NCBI GenBank assembly: GCA_021732005.1
Contig: JAKFVT010000027.1
Span: forward strand, 1-64,000
Length of the DNA: 64,000 bases
Direction: 5' to 3'
Origin: Mycobacterium sp.
GTDB taxonomy: Bacteria; Actinomycetota; Actinomycetes; Mycobacteriales; Mycobacteriaceae
Both the position numbers and the translations under genes were made by a program. The notes beneath the pieces were generated by a model. It was not told where the DNA came from, made no database searches, and worked only from the letters and a program-made list of their open reading frames with translations. Position 1 is the first letter of the stretch. Each line of letters opens with the position of its first letter. This document shows positions 13,053-21,291 of the stretch, piece by piece.

Positions 13053-13607
13053 TCAGCGCCGCGCCTTGGCGCGGTGAAGCAATTCATCGACGGACCATTG
13101 ATCCCCGGCATGCTTGCCGTACTTGGCGTCGACGACGGTGCCATTGGTGCCGATCAAGATGTCGGCGGGCAGACCGAGGTGCCCCCCGTTGGCCCGATGC
13201 ATCCCGGCCTTCAGCCGCAACTTCCCGGCGAGAGACCGGTCCATCAAGCCCTTGACGACCGGCGCCACCGAGCGCGGATCGGCTATCGATCGGACCGAAG
13301 TCTCCACGCCGAATCTCCGGTAGAGCCGCCGGTCGGGGTCGGCGACGAGGTCGAAGGGCAGATCGTCCACGTAGGTGTCGAGCTCCTCGGGCGTGGAGTG
13401 GAACAACACCACCTCGCGGATTCCGTTCGCCGTGATCTCGGCGTGGCGCTTGACCACCGACTGAAGGTGCACGTTGCAGATCGGGCAGCCGGCGAAACGC
13501 CGAAACTGAAGGTGCACCAGCATGTCTGGATCAGGCACGGTGACGGTGCCACCTTTGACGGTGCGCACTTCGTCGGTTTGAACGGAATCTCCGGGCTTTA
13601 CCTGCAT
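13053..13607 (-). CDS. peroxiredoxin-like / AhpC-TSA thioredoxin-fold protein
   Basis: The 184-residue protein has a thioredoxin-like fold of the peroxiredoxin-like group. The redox site is FAGCPICNVHLQS (Cys about residues 41 and 44), a CxxC arrangement, followed by strands VVLFHSTPEE and DLVADPDRRLYRRFGVE typical of the AhpC/TSA superfamily. Such proteins reduce peroxides or act as thiol oxidoreductases. It is the first gene of the operon with the TetR regulator and the dehalogenase. The start at ATG 13605-13607 has a TGGAG 5 bases away. The link to dehalogenation may be protection from reactive aldehydes or oxidants, which is speculation. Confidence 0.8.
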   Translation of the reverse strand: MQVKPGDSVQTDEVRTVKGGTVTVPDPDMLVHLQFRRFAGCPICNVHLQSVVKRHAEITANGIREVVLFHSTPEELDTYVDDLPFDLVADPDRRLYRRFGVETSVRSIADPRSVAPVVKGLMDRSLAGKLRLKAGMHRANGGHLGLPADILIGTNGTVVDAKYGKHAGDQWSVDELLHRAKARR

Positions 13608-13633
13608 CGTGGCTCCAGACTTGACGGCAGAAA

Positions 13634-13651
13634 CTGTACTGTCAAGTACAG
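13634..13651. promoter_or_regulatory. inverted-repeat operator before the TetR/dehalogenase operon
   Basis: CTGTACT and AGTACAG form a perfect 7-bp inverted repeat separated by GTCA. It lies 27 bases before the start codon at 13607, overlaps a TTGACA (minus strand, 13640-13645) and abuts a TAATCT minus-10 (13650-13655). Symmetry, size and position next to a TetR gene in the same operon make it the likely TetR operator. Confidence 0.7.
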
Positions 13652-13652
13652 A

Positions 13653-14108
13653 TTATTTCCGGGGTCGGTCCGCGAGGGATTTCCGGGCCGCCTGAGGGAT
13701 ATCGACGAACGGGCTCAGCACCACCCCGACAGCGACGACCACTGCCACCGGCGCCACCAGCGGCAGCCATGGCAGGTCGGCGGGCACCGTGGTCGCCAGG
13801 GCACCGACCGCGGCGAAGCCGGCGATCCCGACCGCCGTCGCCCGGGTGAGGGTGGCGTACGTCAACACCAGATATGCCGCCGCGCACACCCCCGACGTGG
13901 CGGCCAGCATCGGATGCGGCTCGGTCAGCACGAGGGCGGCCATCGCCGCCAGGACAGCCACCGTCACCGCGGCGCGCACGTACAGCCCGGCGACGATGGC
14001 GATCAGGGCCACCGCCGCCGCCGCGAGCCCGCGGTGATCGGCGCCGAGCTCGGTGGCAGCCGTCATCGCCATCGCGAACAGCGCGGCCACCAGCCGCCTC
14101 ACCGTCAT
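13653..14108 (-). CDS. small integral membrane protein of the MoxR operon, Rv3162c-like
   Basis: The 151-residue protein is almost entirely hydrophobic, with about five membrane segments rich in Ala and Val and short basic ends (MTVRRL at the start, SLADRPRK at the end). No enzymatic motif is visible. It is the last gene of a five-gene operon, its ATG overlapping the DUF58 stop as ATGA (14105-14108). In M. tuberculosis an integral membrane gene follows the moxR3 and DUF58 genes in the same way (Rv3164c-Rv3162c, recalled). It probably works with the other membrane proteins of the operon, but the function is unknown. Confidence 0.8.
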   Translation of the reverse strand: MTVRRLVAALFAMAMTAATELGADHRGLAAAAVALIAIVAGLYVRAAVTVAVLAAMAALVLTEPHPMLAATSGVCAAAYLVLTYATLTRATAVGIAGFAAVGALATTVPADLPWLPLVAPVAVVVAVGVVLSPFVDIPQAARKSLADRPRK

Positions 14109-15349
14109 GACGACCGCCGGCCACGGTCGGGCACCAGGCTCATCGCCTGATCGAGGGTGACCTCACCCGGCCACGGCACCACGTCGACGCCGATGACCCG
14201 CATGTCGCGGCACATCGACGAACGCTGCAACGCCCACATCCGCTGCAGAAGCGGCTGGTCGTCGTCGGCGAAGGGCCAGCCTTCCAGCACGTCGACCGCC
14301 ACCACGGTGTGTCCCCGCTTGCACAGGTCGATCAGTGCCAGCGCGAACTCGGTGTCCAGCAGCGTCGAGAACGCCACCACGACGGCGCCCGGCGGGACCG
14401 CCGCCCGCGGCGCCAAAGTTCCAGCGGTCTGCTGGTATTCGCTTCCCACACCGAGCGCCGCGTCGAGCACCCGGTAGAACTGGCGCCGGCCGATATCGGC
14501 ACCGAGCCACCGCGGCCGGCGGCCCCCGAGGCCGACGATGCCGGCACGGTCACCGTTGCGGAGTGCGGTCTGCACCACCTGTGTCGCGCCGCGCAACGCC
14601 CGTTCTGTGACGGCGGTGGCCGGGCCTGCGGGCTGCGCACTCATGTCGACGAGCACCACCACGTCGGCGGCCCGGTCGGTCAGCCGTTCGGTGACGTGCA
14701 GGCTGCCGCGACGGGCGCTGACCGGCCAGTTGACCGTGCGGAGCTGATCACCCGGCAGGTAGGGGCGAATCTCGGCGAACTCGACGCCCGGACCGATGTG
14801 GCGGGTCAGGTGGGTGCCCAGCCGGTCGGGCAGTTCGGTTCGCGGAATCCCGGTCGATTGCGGGGGCGCGACCGGGAAGACGAACAGGTCGGCGGCATCG
14901 ACGGTGGCGGTGCCGGTGAGCAGTCCACCGGCCGCGTCGAGCCGGATCCGGGTGCGCAATGGGTAGTGGCCCCACCGCCCCGCCGTGGCGGACACCGTGG
15001 CGCGCCTGCCGTCGGCGGTGATGGGCTCGATGTCCAGGCCGGCCACCGGCTGCAGTTCCAGTGTCGCGTCGGCGCTGTTCTCCGCCAACTCGGCGCGCAG
15101 CTGCACCGGCTCGTTCTCGAAGCACCGGGTCAGCGCCGGGTGGCCGACGACCGTCACCGACACCGGTCGGCGCTGCCAACTGATCGAGGCGAGCACCCCC
15201 AGCATCGGCGCCACGAATGCGATCAGCTGCCAGCGTGACGCGATCACCGCCACGGTCAGACCCACCCCGACACACGTCACGAGCGCCAGCGTCAACTTGG
15301 ATGCGCGCCAGTGCAATACAGCGTCGACCGAACGGGGGGCGTCCATCAT
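14105..15349 (-). CDS. DUF58 protein with vWA-like domain, partner of MoxR
   Basis: This 414-residue protein begins with two adjacent transmembrane segments (about residues 15-55) and continues with a soluble domain. The DUF58 core is seen at GVEFAEIRPYLPGDQLRTVNWPVSARRG, followed by a von-Willebrand-A-like MIDAS start, VVVLVDMSAQP. DUF58 proteins are encoded with MoxR AAA ATPases and are thought to be clients or adaptors in assembly of envelope or metal-dependent complexes. The start MMDAPRS at 15349 overlaps the MoxR stop as ATGA; the longer open frame upstream is inside moxR. It is equivalent by position to Rv3163c. Confidence 0.88.
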   Translation of the reverse strand: MMDAPRSVDAVLHWRASKLTLALVTCVGVGLTVAVIASRWQLIAFVAPMLGVLASISWQRRPVSVTVVGHPALTRCFENEPVQLRAELAENSADATLELQPVAGLDIEPITADGRRATVSATAGRWGHYPLRTRIRLDAAGGLLTGTATVDAADLFVFPVAPPQSTGIPRTELPDRLGTHLTRHIGPGVEFAEIRPYLPGDQLRTVNWPVSARRGSLHVTERLTDRAADVVVLVDMSAQPAGPATAVTERALRGATQVVQTALRNGDRAGIVGLGGRRPRWLGADIGRRQFYRVLDAALGVGSEYQQTAGTLAPRAAVPPGAVVVAFSTLLDTEFALALIDLCKRGHTVVAVDVLEGWPFADDDQPLLQRMWALQRSSMCRDMRVIGVDVVPWPGEVTLDQAMSLVPDRGRRSS

Positions 15350-16308
15350 CGTGCGCTGGCCCGGGGAACCGGCAGGCGGCGCAGGAGTTGTTCGACGACG
15401 TCGGATCCGTGCACGCTGCGAACCCACATCTCCGGTCGAAGGCTGATCCGGTGGGCGATCGCGGGGACCGCCAGCGCCTTGACGTCTTCGGGGATCACGT
15501 AGTCGCGGCCCGACACCAGGGCGCGGGCCCGGGCCAGTTGGACGAGGTCGAGTTCGGCGCGCGGACTGGCGCCGACAGCCACCTGGGGATGACTGCGGGT
15601 GGCCGTCGCCAGCGAGACCACATAGTGCAGAACGTCGTCGTGTACCGACACCTGCTCCACCAATTCCCGCATGGCCAACAGATTTTCGGCGTCCACCACC
15701 TGATTGAGGGTCGCCTCGGCCGAGCCCCGGTCCAGGCGGCGGCGCAGCATCGACGCCTCCTCGGTCTCGGACAGATACTTCAGCGCCACCTTGACGGCGA
15801 ACCGGTCCAGCTGGGCTTCCGGCAGCGGGTAGGTGCCCTCGTACTCGATCGGGTTGTCGGTGGCCAATACGATGAAAGGGGCTGGCAGCCGGTGGGTTTG
15901 GCCGTCGATGCTGACCTGCCGTTCGGCCATCGCCTCCAGCAGCGCCGCCTGCGTCTTGGGTGGCGTGCGGTTGATCTCGTCAGCCATCAGCAGATTGGTG
16001 AAGATCGGGCCGGGCCGGAATTCGAAACGGCCGGACTGCATGTCATAGATCGTCGAACCCAGCAGGTCCGCGGGCAGCAGGTCCGGGGTGAACTGCACCC
16101 GGGTGAATCGCAGGCCGAGGGCCGCGGCGAACGACCGGGCGATCAGGGTCTTGCCCATGCCGGGCAGATCCTCGATCAGCACGTGCCCGCCGGCGAGCAC
16201 CGTGGTGAGAATCAAGGTGAGGGCGGCGCGCTTTCCGACCACCGCCCGCTCGATCTCGTCGAGCACCGCTTCGCAGTACGCCGTCATCGCCGGGACAGGC
16301 ATGGTCAT
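15346..16308 (-). CDS. moxR3: MoxR-family AAA+ ATPase (MoxR3-like)
   Basis: MoxR ATPases act as chaperone-like machines. The 320-residue protein contains a Walker A variant GMGKT in EDLPGMGKTLIARSFA (about residue 48), the QFTPDLLPADLLGS pore-proximal segment, a Walker B LLMADEINRTPPKTQAALLEAM, sensor 1 FIVLATDNP and the C-terminal lid with SPRAELDLVQLARARAL. Length and order are exactly those of the MoxR group. The ATG at 16306-16308 overlaps the preceding TGA. The operon order (DUF4129, small membrane protein, MoxR, DUF58, membrane protein) matches the moxR3 locus of M. tuberculosis, hence the symbol, which rests on gene order rather than on an alignment. Confidence 0.85.
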   Translation of the reverse strand: MTMPVPAMTAYCEAVLDEIERAVVGKRAALTLILTTVLAGGHVLIEDLPGMGKTLIARSFAAALGLRFTRVQFTPDLLPADLLGSTIYDMQSGRFEFRPGPIFTNLLMADEINRTPPKTQAALLEAMAERQVSIDGQTHRLPAPFIVLATDNPIEYEGTYPLPEAQLDRFAVKVALKYLSETEEASMLRRRLDRGSAEATLNQVVDAENLLAMRELVEQVSVHDDVLHYVVSLATATRSHPQVAVGASPRAELDLVQLARARALVSGRDYVIPEDVKALAVPAIAHRISLRPEMWVRSVHGSDVVEQLLRRLPVPRASAR

Positions 16309-16781
16309 AGGTTTTCCATCCGTCGCAGGATCTCCTCGAGGCTGGCGTACCCGGGCCCGGGTTCACGGCTCCGGGTTCGCACGATGTTGTTTGGATCAAC
16401 CCAGGGCCACAACTCGTCGCCGAACACGATGCGCCCGGTCGCTTGTAGGGCCACCGGATCCCGCTGGCGGGTGGCGAGCACGAACTCGCGGGCCAGCTTC
16501 GGCCGCAGATGCCGGTCCCAGTCTTCCCGGGTGGAATCCGCCCACTGAACCGTCGACTCGGTGCGTGACCGCCAGCGCCACAGCGACTCCGCGGGGTCAT
16601 CCGACAGAGGTTCTGTTACCGAACGGCGTTGTGCCGCAACGACGGTCAGCCGGGCGGCGATCAGGAACACCGCTACCGCGAGGCCGGCGACCGGCATGAT
16701 CCACCGGCCGGCACTCAGGACGATCGCCAGCACTTCGGCCGCCACGACCAGCAGGAGGCCGCCGCCCACCAGCCGGATCAC
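16305..16781 (-). CDS. membrane-anchored protein of the MoxR operon, Rv3165c-like
   Basis: The 158-residue protein has two membrane segments in its first 50 residues (LLLVVAAEVLAIVL and IMPVAGLAVAVFLIAARL) and then a cytoplasmic region rich in Trp, Arg and charged residues (SLWRWRSRTESTVQWADSTR). The C-terminus carries LEEILRRMENL. Start is GTG 16779-16781, overlapping the previous stop as GTGA, and its stop overlaps the MoxR start as ATGA, so translation of the three genes is coupled. No known catalytic motif is seen. The position equals Rv3165c in the moxR3 locus. Confidence 0.8.
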   Translation of the reverse strand: MIRLVGGGLLLVVAAEVLAIVLSAGRWIMPVAGLAVAVFLIAARLTVVAAQRRSVTEPLSDDPAESLWRWRSRTESTVQWADSTREDWDRHLRPKLAREFVLATRQRDPVALQATGRIVFGDELWPWVDPNNIVRTRSREPGPGYASLEEILRRMENL

Positions 16782-17731
16782 ACCAGGCTCCGCAACTCGC
16801 CGAGGACCAGGCGAAGCGCCCGCTCGGCGCTGTCACGGTGTCCCTCGTTCATCACGTGGGTGGAGAACCGGGCCTCGGCGAACAGGATGACCAGTTCGGT
16901 GGCGCTGCCGGCGTGGATCGCGTCGTGCTCGACGGCACGGGCCAGCACCTCCGACGGGGTGTCCGACTCCTGCGGGGCTGCGCCGGGGGCATTGGCCAGT
17001 GCGTGTTCCATTGCCGCGTAACACGCGATGATGGCCTCCCGCGGTTCACGGCTGAGGTCGCCGACTTCTGCCAGACCTCGCTCGGCCGCCAGCGCGAGCG
17101 ATCCGGGTCCGGGCGGCGCTGCGTCGCGGGGTGTGTCGTCGGGTGGCGGCGGCGCCGGCTCCCGACGTCGTTCGCGGGCTCGGAGCACGATGGCGCCGAT
17201 CAGCGTGACGAGCAGTAGGGCCGCGAAAGCGGCCAGGAGATACCAGAAGAGCGGGTCGGCGGCGGGTTCGGATGCCGGCGGCGGGCGGGAGACGGCCTGG
17301 CCCGGCGGTGTGGTGCCGGTGGGCGTGGCGACGGGCTGCGCCGGCGGCGGACCACCGCCCAGTTGCGGCAGGCGCAGCTGAGCGAGCAGTGCGGCCACCA
17401 TCAACCACGCCAGCACCGCGGCGACGATCACCAGCACGAAGCGCCAGCTTCGTCGCCCTCCTATTCCGCCACCGCCGCCGGGAACATGCGTTCGCGCGGC
17501 CTGTTTGGCGCGCTGCGGATCGCGCAGCTTCGCAACGAGCGCGACGATGATCACCAGCAGGCAGGCCAGCACCAGGGTCAGCAGTGCGAGCAGGCTGCCG
17601 GTGCCGCCGGCGGGCTGGGTCCGCGGCGACCGCGGCGCGTCCGGCAGATGCCCGCGCAAGGCGAGGCCGAGCAACAGGACCAGCGCGACCAGTGCGGCTG
17701 CCCGCACTCGTCCCTGCGTGGTCCCGGGCAT
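16778..17731 (-). CDS. DUF4129 membrane protein, first gene of the MoxR operon
   Basis: The 317-residue protein has an N-terminal hydrophobic segment, two central membrane segments (LLALLTLVLACLLVIIVALV and FVLVIVAAVLAWLMVAALL), a Pro-rich loop, another membrane helix (LFWYLLAAFAALLLVTL) and a cytoplasmic DUF4129 domain with AIIACYAAMEHAL, SDTPSEVLARA and a final SAERALRLVL helix. DUF4129 is often found with transglutaminase or MoxR genes. The chosen start MPGTTQGR at 17731 has no clear ribosome site, and an in-frame GTG a few codons later is possible; the longer frame collides with the divergent cobG. It heads a tightly overlapping five-gene operon. Confidence 0.8.
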   Translation of the reverse strand: MPGTTQGRVRAAALVALVLLLGLALRGHLPDAPRSPRTQPAGGTGSLLALLTLVLACLLVIIVALVAKLRDPQRAKQAARTHVPGGGGGIGGRRSWRFVLVIVAAVLAWLMVAALLAQLRLPQLGGGPPPAQPVATPTGTTPPGQAVSRPPPASEPAADPLFWYLLAAFAALLLVTLIGAIVLRARERRREPAPPPPDDTPRDAAPPGPGSLALAAERGLAEVGDLSREPREAIIACYAAMEHALANAPGAAPQESDTPSEVLARAVEHDAIHAGSATELVILFAEARFSTHVMNEGHRDSAERALRLVLGELRSLV

Positions 17732-17829
17732 CGTCAGGAGGTTCGGACCTCGAAGTCGGCGACGACCGGGGCGCCGAGGATTCCCACCCGCGGTGTGGCA
17801 GCCGTCGCCATGGCCCGAACATACGCCCG

Positions 17830-17835
17830 TACGGT
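17830..17835 (+). promoter_or_regulatory. minus-10 element, leaderless promoter of cobG
   Basis: TACGGT is followed by exactly six bases (GGACGG) and the GTG start of cobG at 17842. The TANNNT-N6-start geometry predicts transcription starting at the first base of the start codon. Confidence 0.45.
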
Positions 17836-17841
17836 GGACGG

Positions 17842-18963
17842 GTGAAGCGTTTGCGTGACGACGACGCCTGCCCCGGTGCCCTGCAGGTGCACCAGGCTGC
17901 GGACGGCGCGCTGGCCCGCCTGCGGCTGCCCGGGGGGATGATCGCCGCACGACAGTTGGAAGCGCTGGCGCACACAGCCATCGAGTTCGGCAACGGCACT
18001 CTGGAACTCACGGCGCGCGGCAATCTGCAGCTGCGCGGGATACGGGATACGGCGGCGGTCGCCGACGCGTCGGCCGCTGCCGGACTGTTGCCATCCCCGA
18101 CTCATGAACGGGTGCGCAACATCGTCGCTTCGCCATTGTCCGGCCGGGTCGGCGGGGTGGCCGATGTGCGGCCGTGGGTGACCCAACTGGATCTCGCCAT
18201 TCAGGCCGACGCGGAGTTGGCGCGGTTACCGGGAAGATTCCTGTTCGGCCTCGACGACGGCCGAGGCGATATTTCCGGATTGGCCGCCGACGCCGGTGTC
18301 CATGTGCACGCCGACGGGGTTGCGGTGCTGCTGGGAGGTCGTGACACCGGGGTCCGGGTGGCCCCGGGTGACGTGGTGTCCGCGTTGATCACGATCGCTC
18401 GGCGGTTCGTCGAGATCCGCGGAAATGCTTGGCGGGTAGCCGAATTGGATGATCCGTCGCCGCTACTGGCGGGCTTATCGGCGACGGTGGCGCCGGGAGC
18501 GGAGTATCCGCCTGTGTTGCGCCCGCCGGTCGGCTGGATCGCACAGGACGACGGCCGGGTGACGCTGGGCGGAGCGATCCCCCTCGGCGTCTTGCAGTCC
18601 CGCCAAGCCGAGTTCGTCGCGGCGATCGACGCGCCGGTGATCATCACCCCGTGGCGCTCACTGCTGGTCTGCGACCTGGACGAGCCAGTGGCCGACACGG
18701 CGCTGCGGGTGCTGGCCCCGATGGGGTTGGTGTTCGACGAGAACTCGCCGTGGCTGGACATCACCGCCTGCGTGGGCAGTCCGGGGTGTGAGAAGTCGCG
18801 GGCCGATGTGCGCGCGGAGGCCACCCGGGTTGTTGAGGAAGAAGACGCGCGCCTGCCCGGCGGGCACGTTCACTACGTGGGATGCGAGCGGGCGTGCGGC
18901 AGTCCCCCGGCTGGTCAGGTGTTCGTGGCGACGGCAGAGGGGTTCCGGCCCGCATCGCGGTAG
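17842..18963 (+). CDS. cobG: precorrin-3B synthase CobG
   Basis: CobG is an Fe-S mono-oxygenase that converts precorrin-3A to precorrin-3B, the step that commits to the aerobic cobalamin route. The 373-residue protein belongs to the nitrite/sulfite reductase ferredoxin-like family: the first half-domain has LPGGMIAARQLEALA and ELTARGNLQLRG, the second ends in the 4Fe-4S and sirohaem-type cysteine pattern CVGSPGCEKSRADV and GCERACGSPP. Start is GTG 17842 (KRLRDDDACPGALQVHQAADG), in line with the M. tuberculosis protein; the longer frame upstream is antisense to the DUF4129 gene. It leads cobG-cobH-cobIJ. Confidence 0.95.
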   Translation: MKRLRDDDACPGALQVHQAADGALARLRLPGGMIAARQLEALAHTAIEFGNGTLELTARGNLQLRGIRDTAAVADASAAAGLLPSPTHERVRNIVASPLSGRVGGVADVRPWVTQLDLAIQADAELARLPGRFLFGLDDGRGDISGLAADAGVHVHADGVAVLLGGRDTGVRVAPGDVVSALITIARRFVEIRGNAWRVAELDDPSPLLAGLSATVAPGAEYPPVLRPPVGWIAQDDGRVTLGGAIPLGVLQSRQAEFVAAIDAPVIITPWRSLLVCDLDEPVADTALRVLAPMGLVFDENSPWLDITACVGSPGCEKSRADVRAEATRVVEEEDARLPGGHVHYVGCERACGSPPAGQVFVATAEGFRPASR

Positions 18964-18967
18964 GCCG

Positions 18968-18973
18968 TAGGGT
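18968..18973 (+). promoter_or_regulatory. minus-10 element before cobH, possible leaderless internal promoter
   Basis: TAGGGT is followed by six bases (GATCGC) and the GTG of cobH at 18980. It lies in the 16-base gap after cobG and would allow cobH to be transcribed independently as a leaderless message. Confidence 0.4.
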
Positions 18974-18979
18974 GATCGC

Positions 18980-19606
18980 GTGCTCGACTACATTCGCGAC
19001 GCCGCCGAGATCTATCGGCAGTCGTTCGCGACGATTCGTGCCGAGGCCGATCTGACCGCGTTTCCCGAGGATGTCGCGCGGGTCGCCGTCCGGTTGATCC
19101 ACACCTGCGGTCAGGTCGACGTGGCCGAGCATGTGGCGTTCACCCCCGGGGTGGTCAGCGCGACGCACACCGCCTTGCTGGCCGGGGCGCCGATCCTGTG
19201 CGACTCGTCGATGGTCGCGGCGGGGATCACCGCCGCCCGCCTGCCCGCGGGCAACGAGGTGGTGTCGCTGGTGGCCGATCCACGGGCGCCCGAACTGGCC
19301 CAGCGCACCGGGAACACCCGCTCGGCTGCCGGGGTCGAGCTGTGGGCCGATCGGATGGCCGGAGCCGTCGTCGCCATCGGAAATGCGCCGACGGCACTGT
19401 TCCGGCTGCTGGAGCTCATCGACGACGGGGTGCCCGCCCCGGTGTCGGTGCTGGGCGGACCGGTCGGGTTCGTCGGCTCCGCGCAGTCCAAGCAGGAGCT
19501 GATCGACCGGCCGCGGGGTATGGAGTACCTGGTGGTGACGGGTCGTCGGGGTGGCAGCGCGATGGCCGCGGCCGCGGTGAACGCGATCGCGAGCGAGCGC
19601 GAATGA
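18980..19606 (+). CDS. cobH: precorrin-8X methylmutase CobH/CbiC
   Basis: CobH moves a methyl group from C-11 to C-12 of precorrin-8X to give hydrogenobyrinate. The 208-residue protein is of family length, with [22 protein letters not shown] at its start, [10 protein letters not shown] with the catalytic-region His near residue 40, [12 protein letters not shown], and [14 protein letters not shown] before the final [10 protein letters not shown] segment. It starts with GTG 17 bases after the cobG stop. Its stop overlaps an ATG (19603) that is in frame with cobIJ. The homodimeric enzyme is cytosolic. Confidence 0.95.
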   Translation: MLDYIRDAAEIYRQSFATIRAEADLTAFPEDVARVAVRLIHTCGQVDVAEHVAFTPGVVSATHTALLAGAPILCDSSMVAAGITAARLPAGNEVVSLVADPRAPELAQRTGNTRSAAGVELWADRMAGAVVAIGNAPTALFRLLELIDDGVPAPVSVLGGPVGFVGSAQSKQELIDRPRGMEYLVVTGRRGGSAMAAAAVNAIASERE

Positions 19607-19623
19607 CCGCCGAGCCGACGATT

Positions 19624-19644
19624 CCGCCCGAGGAACGAGGGCGG
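19624..19644 (+). repeat. hairpin in the cobH-cobIJ linker
   Basis: CCGCCC (19624-19629) and GGGCGG (19639-19644) form a perfect 6-bp stem with a 9-base purine-rich loop. A GGAGGAGGAG ribosome-binding stretch follows directly and leads to the ATG at 19660. The 53-base linker stays open in the cobIJ frame and could be a MIRU-like intercistronic element. Confidence 0.4.
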
Positions 19645-19659
19645 AGGAGGAGCGAGGCA

Positions 19660-21147
19660 ATGGGCGTCGGCACCCTCTATGGCGTTGGCCTTGGCCCGGG
19701 CGATCCGGAGCTGGTGACGGTCAAGGCCGCCCGGATCATCGGCACGGCCGACGTGGTGGCGTATCACAGTGCGCGGCATGGCCGCAGCATCGCGCGGCGC
19801 ATTGCCGAGCCGTACCTGCGGGACGGCCAGCTCGAGGAGCACTTGGTCTACCCGGTGACCACCGAGAGCACCGAGCACCCCGGCGGCTATGCCGGCGCGA
19901 TGGAGGACTTCTATCGCGAGGCGGCCGAGCGGATCGCCGCCCACCTCGACGCCGGGCGCGATGTCGCGCTGCTCGCGGAGGGCGATCCGCTGTTCTACAG
20001 CTCGTACATGCACATGCACACCCGGCTGACCGAGCGGTTCAGCGCGGTGATCATTCCGGGCGTGACGTCGGTGAGCGCGGCCTCGGCGGCGATCGCGACT
20101 CCCCTGGTGACCGGCGACGAAGTCCTCTCGGTCCTGCCGGGCACCATGCCGGTGCGCGAGCTGGCCCGCCGCCTCGCCGACGCCGACGCCGCGGTGGTGA
20201 TGAAGCTGGGTCGCACGTATCCGGAAGTGCGGGAAGCACTTTCGATGGCAGGCCGCCTGGACGAGGCGTTCTACGTCGAGCGAGCCAGCACCGACGCGCA
20301 ACGCGTGCTACCTGCCGGTGAGGTCGACGCGGAGTCGGTGCCGTACTTCTCGCTGGCGATCTTGCCGGGCGGAGCCGGAGGGCCGGCGACATCGGACATC
20401 GGAGAGCGGGCCAAGCCGGTCACCGTCGGCGTCACCGTGGTGGGGCTCGGTCCCGGTGACATCGACTGGATGACACCGCAGAGCCGCCGCGAGCTGGCGA
20501 CGGCCACCGATCTGATCGGCTACGGCCCCTATCTGGACCGTGTCCCAGCGCACGCCGGGCAGCGCCGCCATCCCAGCGACAACACCGACGAACCCGCGCG
20601 AGCCCGCCTGGCGTGCGAGCTGGCCGAGCAGGGACGTGCCGTCGCGGTGGTGTCCTCGGGCGATCCCGGCGTCTTCGCCATGGCCACCGCGGTGCTCGAA
20701 GAGGCCAAGCAGTGGCCGAACGTCTCCGTGCGCGTGATCCCGGCGATGACGGCCGCGCAGGCTGTCGCCAGCCGGGTCGGTGCGCCGCTGGGCCATGACT
20801 ACGCGGTGATCTCGCTGTCCGACCGGCTCAAGCCGTGGGACATCATCGCCGCCCGGCTCGCGGCGGCCGCTGAGGCGGACCTGGTGCTGGCGATCTACAA
20901 CCCGGCGTCCAAGAGCCGCACCTGGCAGGTCGCGGCGATGCGGAATCTGCTGCTGGAGCACCGCGAACCGGGCACCCCGGTGGTGATCGGCCGCGATGTG
21001 GCCGGACCGCACGAGTCGGTGAAGGTCGTGCGGCTCGGCGACCTGGACCCCGCCGACGTCGACATGCGGTGCCTGCTGATCGTGGGCTCGTCGCAGACGC
21101 AGTGGTACGGCGACACGGTGTTCACGCCGCGGCGTTACCCGAGCTGA
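19660..21147 (+). CDS. cobIJ: CobIJ fusion: precorrin-2 C20- and precorrin-3B C17-methyltransferase
   Basis: Two SAM-dependent corrin methyltransferases are fused in 495 residues. The first half (about 1-235) is CobI, with LYGVGLGPGDPELVTVKA, LAEGDPLFYSSYMHMHTRL and PGVTSVSAASA; the second (about 250-495) is CobJ, with VTVVGLGPGDIDWMTPQ, SSGDPGVFAMA, PAMTAAQAVASRVGAP and YNPASKSRTWQ. CobI methylates precorrin-2 at C-20, CobJ methylates precorrin-3B at C-17 with ring contraction. I chose ATG 19660 because of the strong GGAGGAGGAG ribosome site and the family-like start MGVGTLYG; the alternative ATG at 19603 overlaps the cobH stop and adds 19 residues. M. tuberculosis has the same fusion (Rv2066). 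Confidence 0.94.
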   Translation: MGVGTLYGVGLGPGDPELVTVKAARIIGTADVVAYHSARHGRSIARRIAEPYLRDGQLEEHLVYPVTTESTEHPGGYAGAMEDFYREAAERIAAHLDAGRDVALLAEGDPLFYSSYMHMHTRLTERFSAVIIPGVTSVSAASAAIATPLVTGDEVLSVLPGTMPVRELARRLADADAAVVMKLGRTYPEVREALSMAGRLDEAFYVERASTDAQRVLPAGEVDAESVPYFSLAILPGGAGGPATSDIGERAKPVTVGVTVVGLGPGDIDWMTPQSRRELATATDLIGYGPYLDRVPAHAGQRRHPSDNTDEPARARLACELAEQGRAVAVVSSGDPGVFAMATAVLEEAKQWPNVSVRVIPAMTAAQAVASRVGAPLGHDYAVISLSDRLKPWDIIAARLAAAAEADLVLAIYNPASKSRTWQVAAMRNLLLEHREPGTPVVIGRDVAGPHESVKVVRLGDLDPADVDMRCLLIVGSSQTQWYGDTVFTPRRYPS

Positions 21148-21272
21148 TCTCTGGACGAATCCGCCTGTGCCGCAAACCTTTAGGTATGCCCCACATTTCT
21201 GACCCCATCCTCAAGAGTTTCTTTGGCCTCATCGACCACACGCGTCACAATCGGACCGAATCTGTCGGGCCA

Positions 21273-21288
21273 TCGCACTAATGTTCGA
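21273..21288. promoter_or_regulatory. LexA (SOS) box-like site before the HNH gene
   Basis: TCGCAC-TAAT-GTTCGA matches the mycobacterial LexA consensus TCGAAC-N4-GTTCGA with one mismatch. It ends 4 bases before the GTG start at 21292 and contains an AATGTT hexamer (21280-21285) at the leaderless minus-10 spacing, so LexA binding would block the promoter. Confidence 0.6.
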
Positions 21289-21291
21289 AGT

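Noticed and set aside
17732..17841. Possible cobalamin riboswitch before cobG
   Set aside because: No B12-box or paired conserved segments seen, the gap is only 110 bases, and a leaderless start fits better.
21186..21281. 31-codon ORF starting MPHISDPILK between cobIJ and the HNH gene
   Set aside because: No ribosome site, no similarity recognised, and its stop falls within the LexA-box-like site; likely chance.
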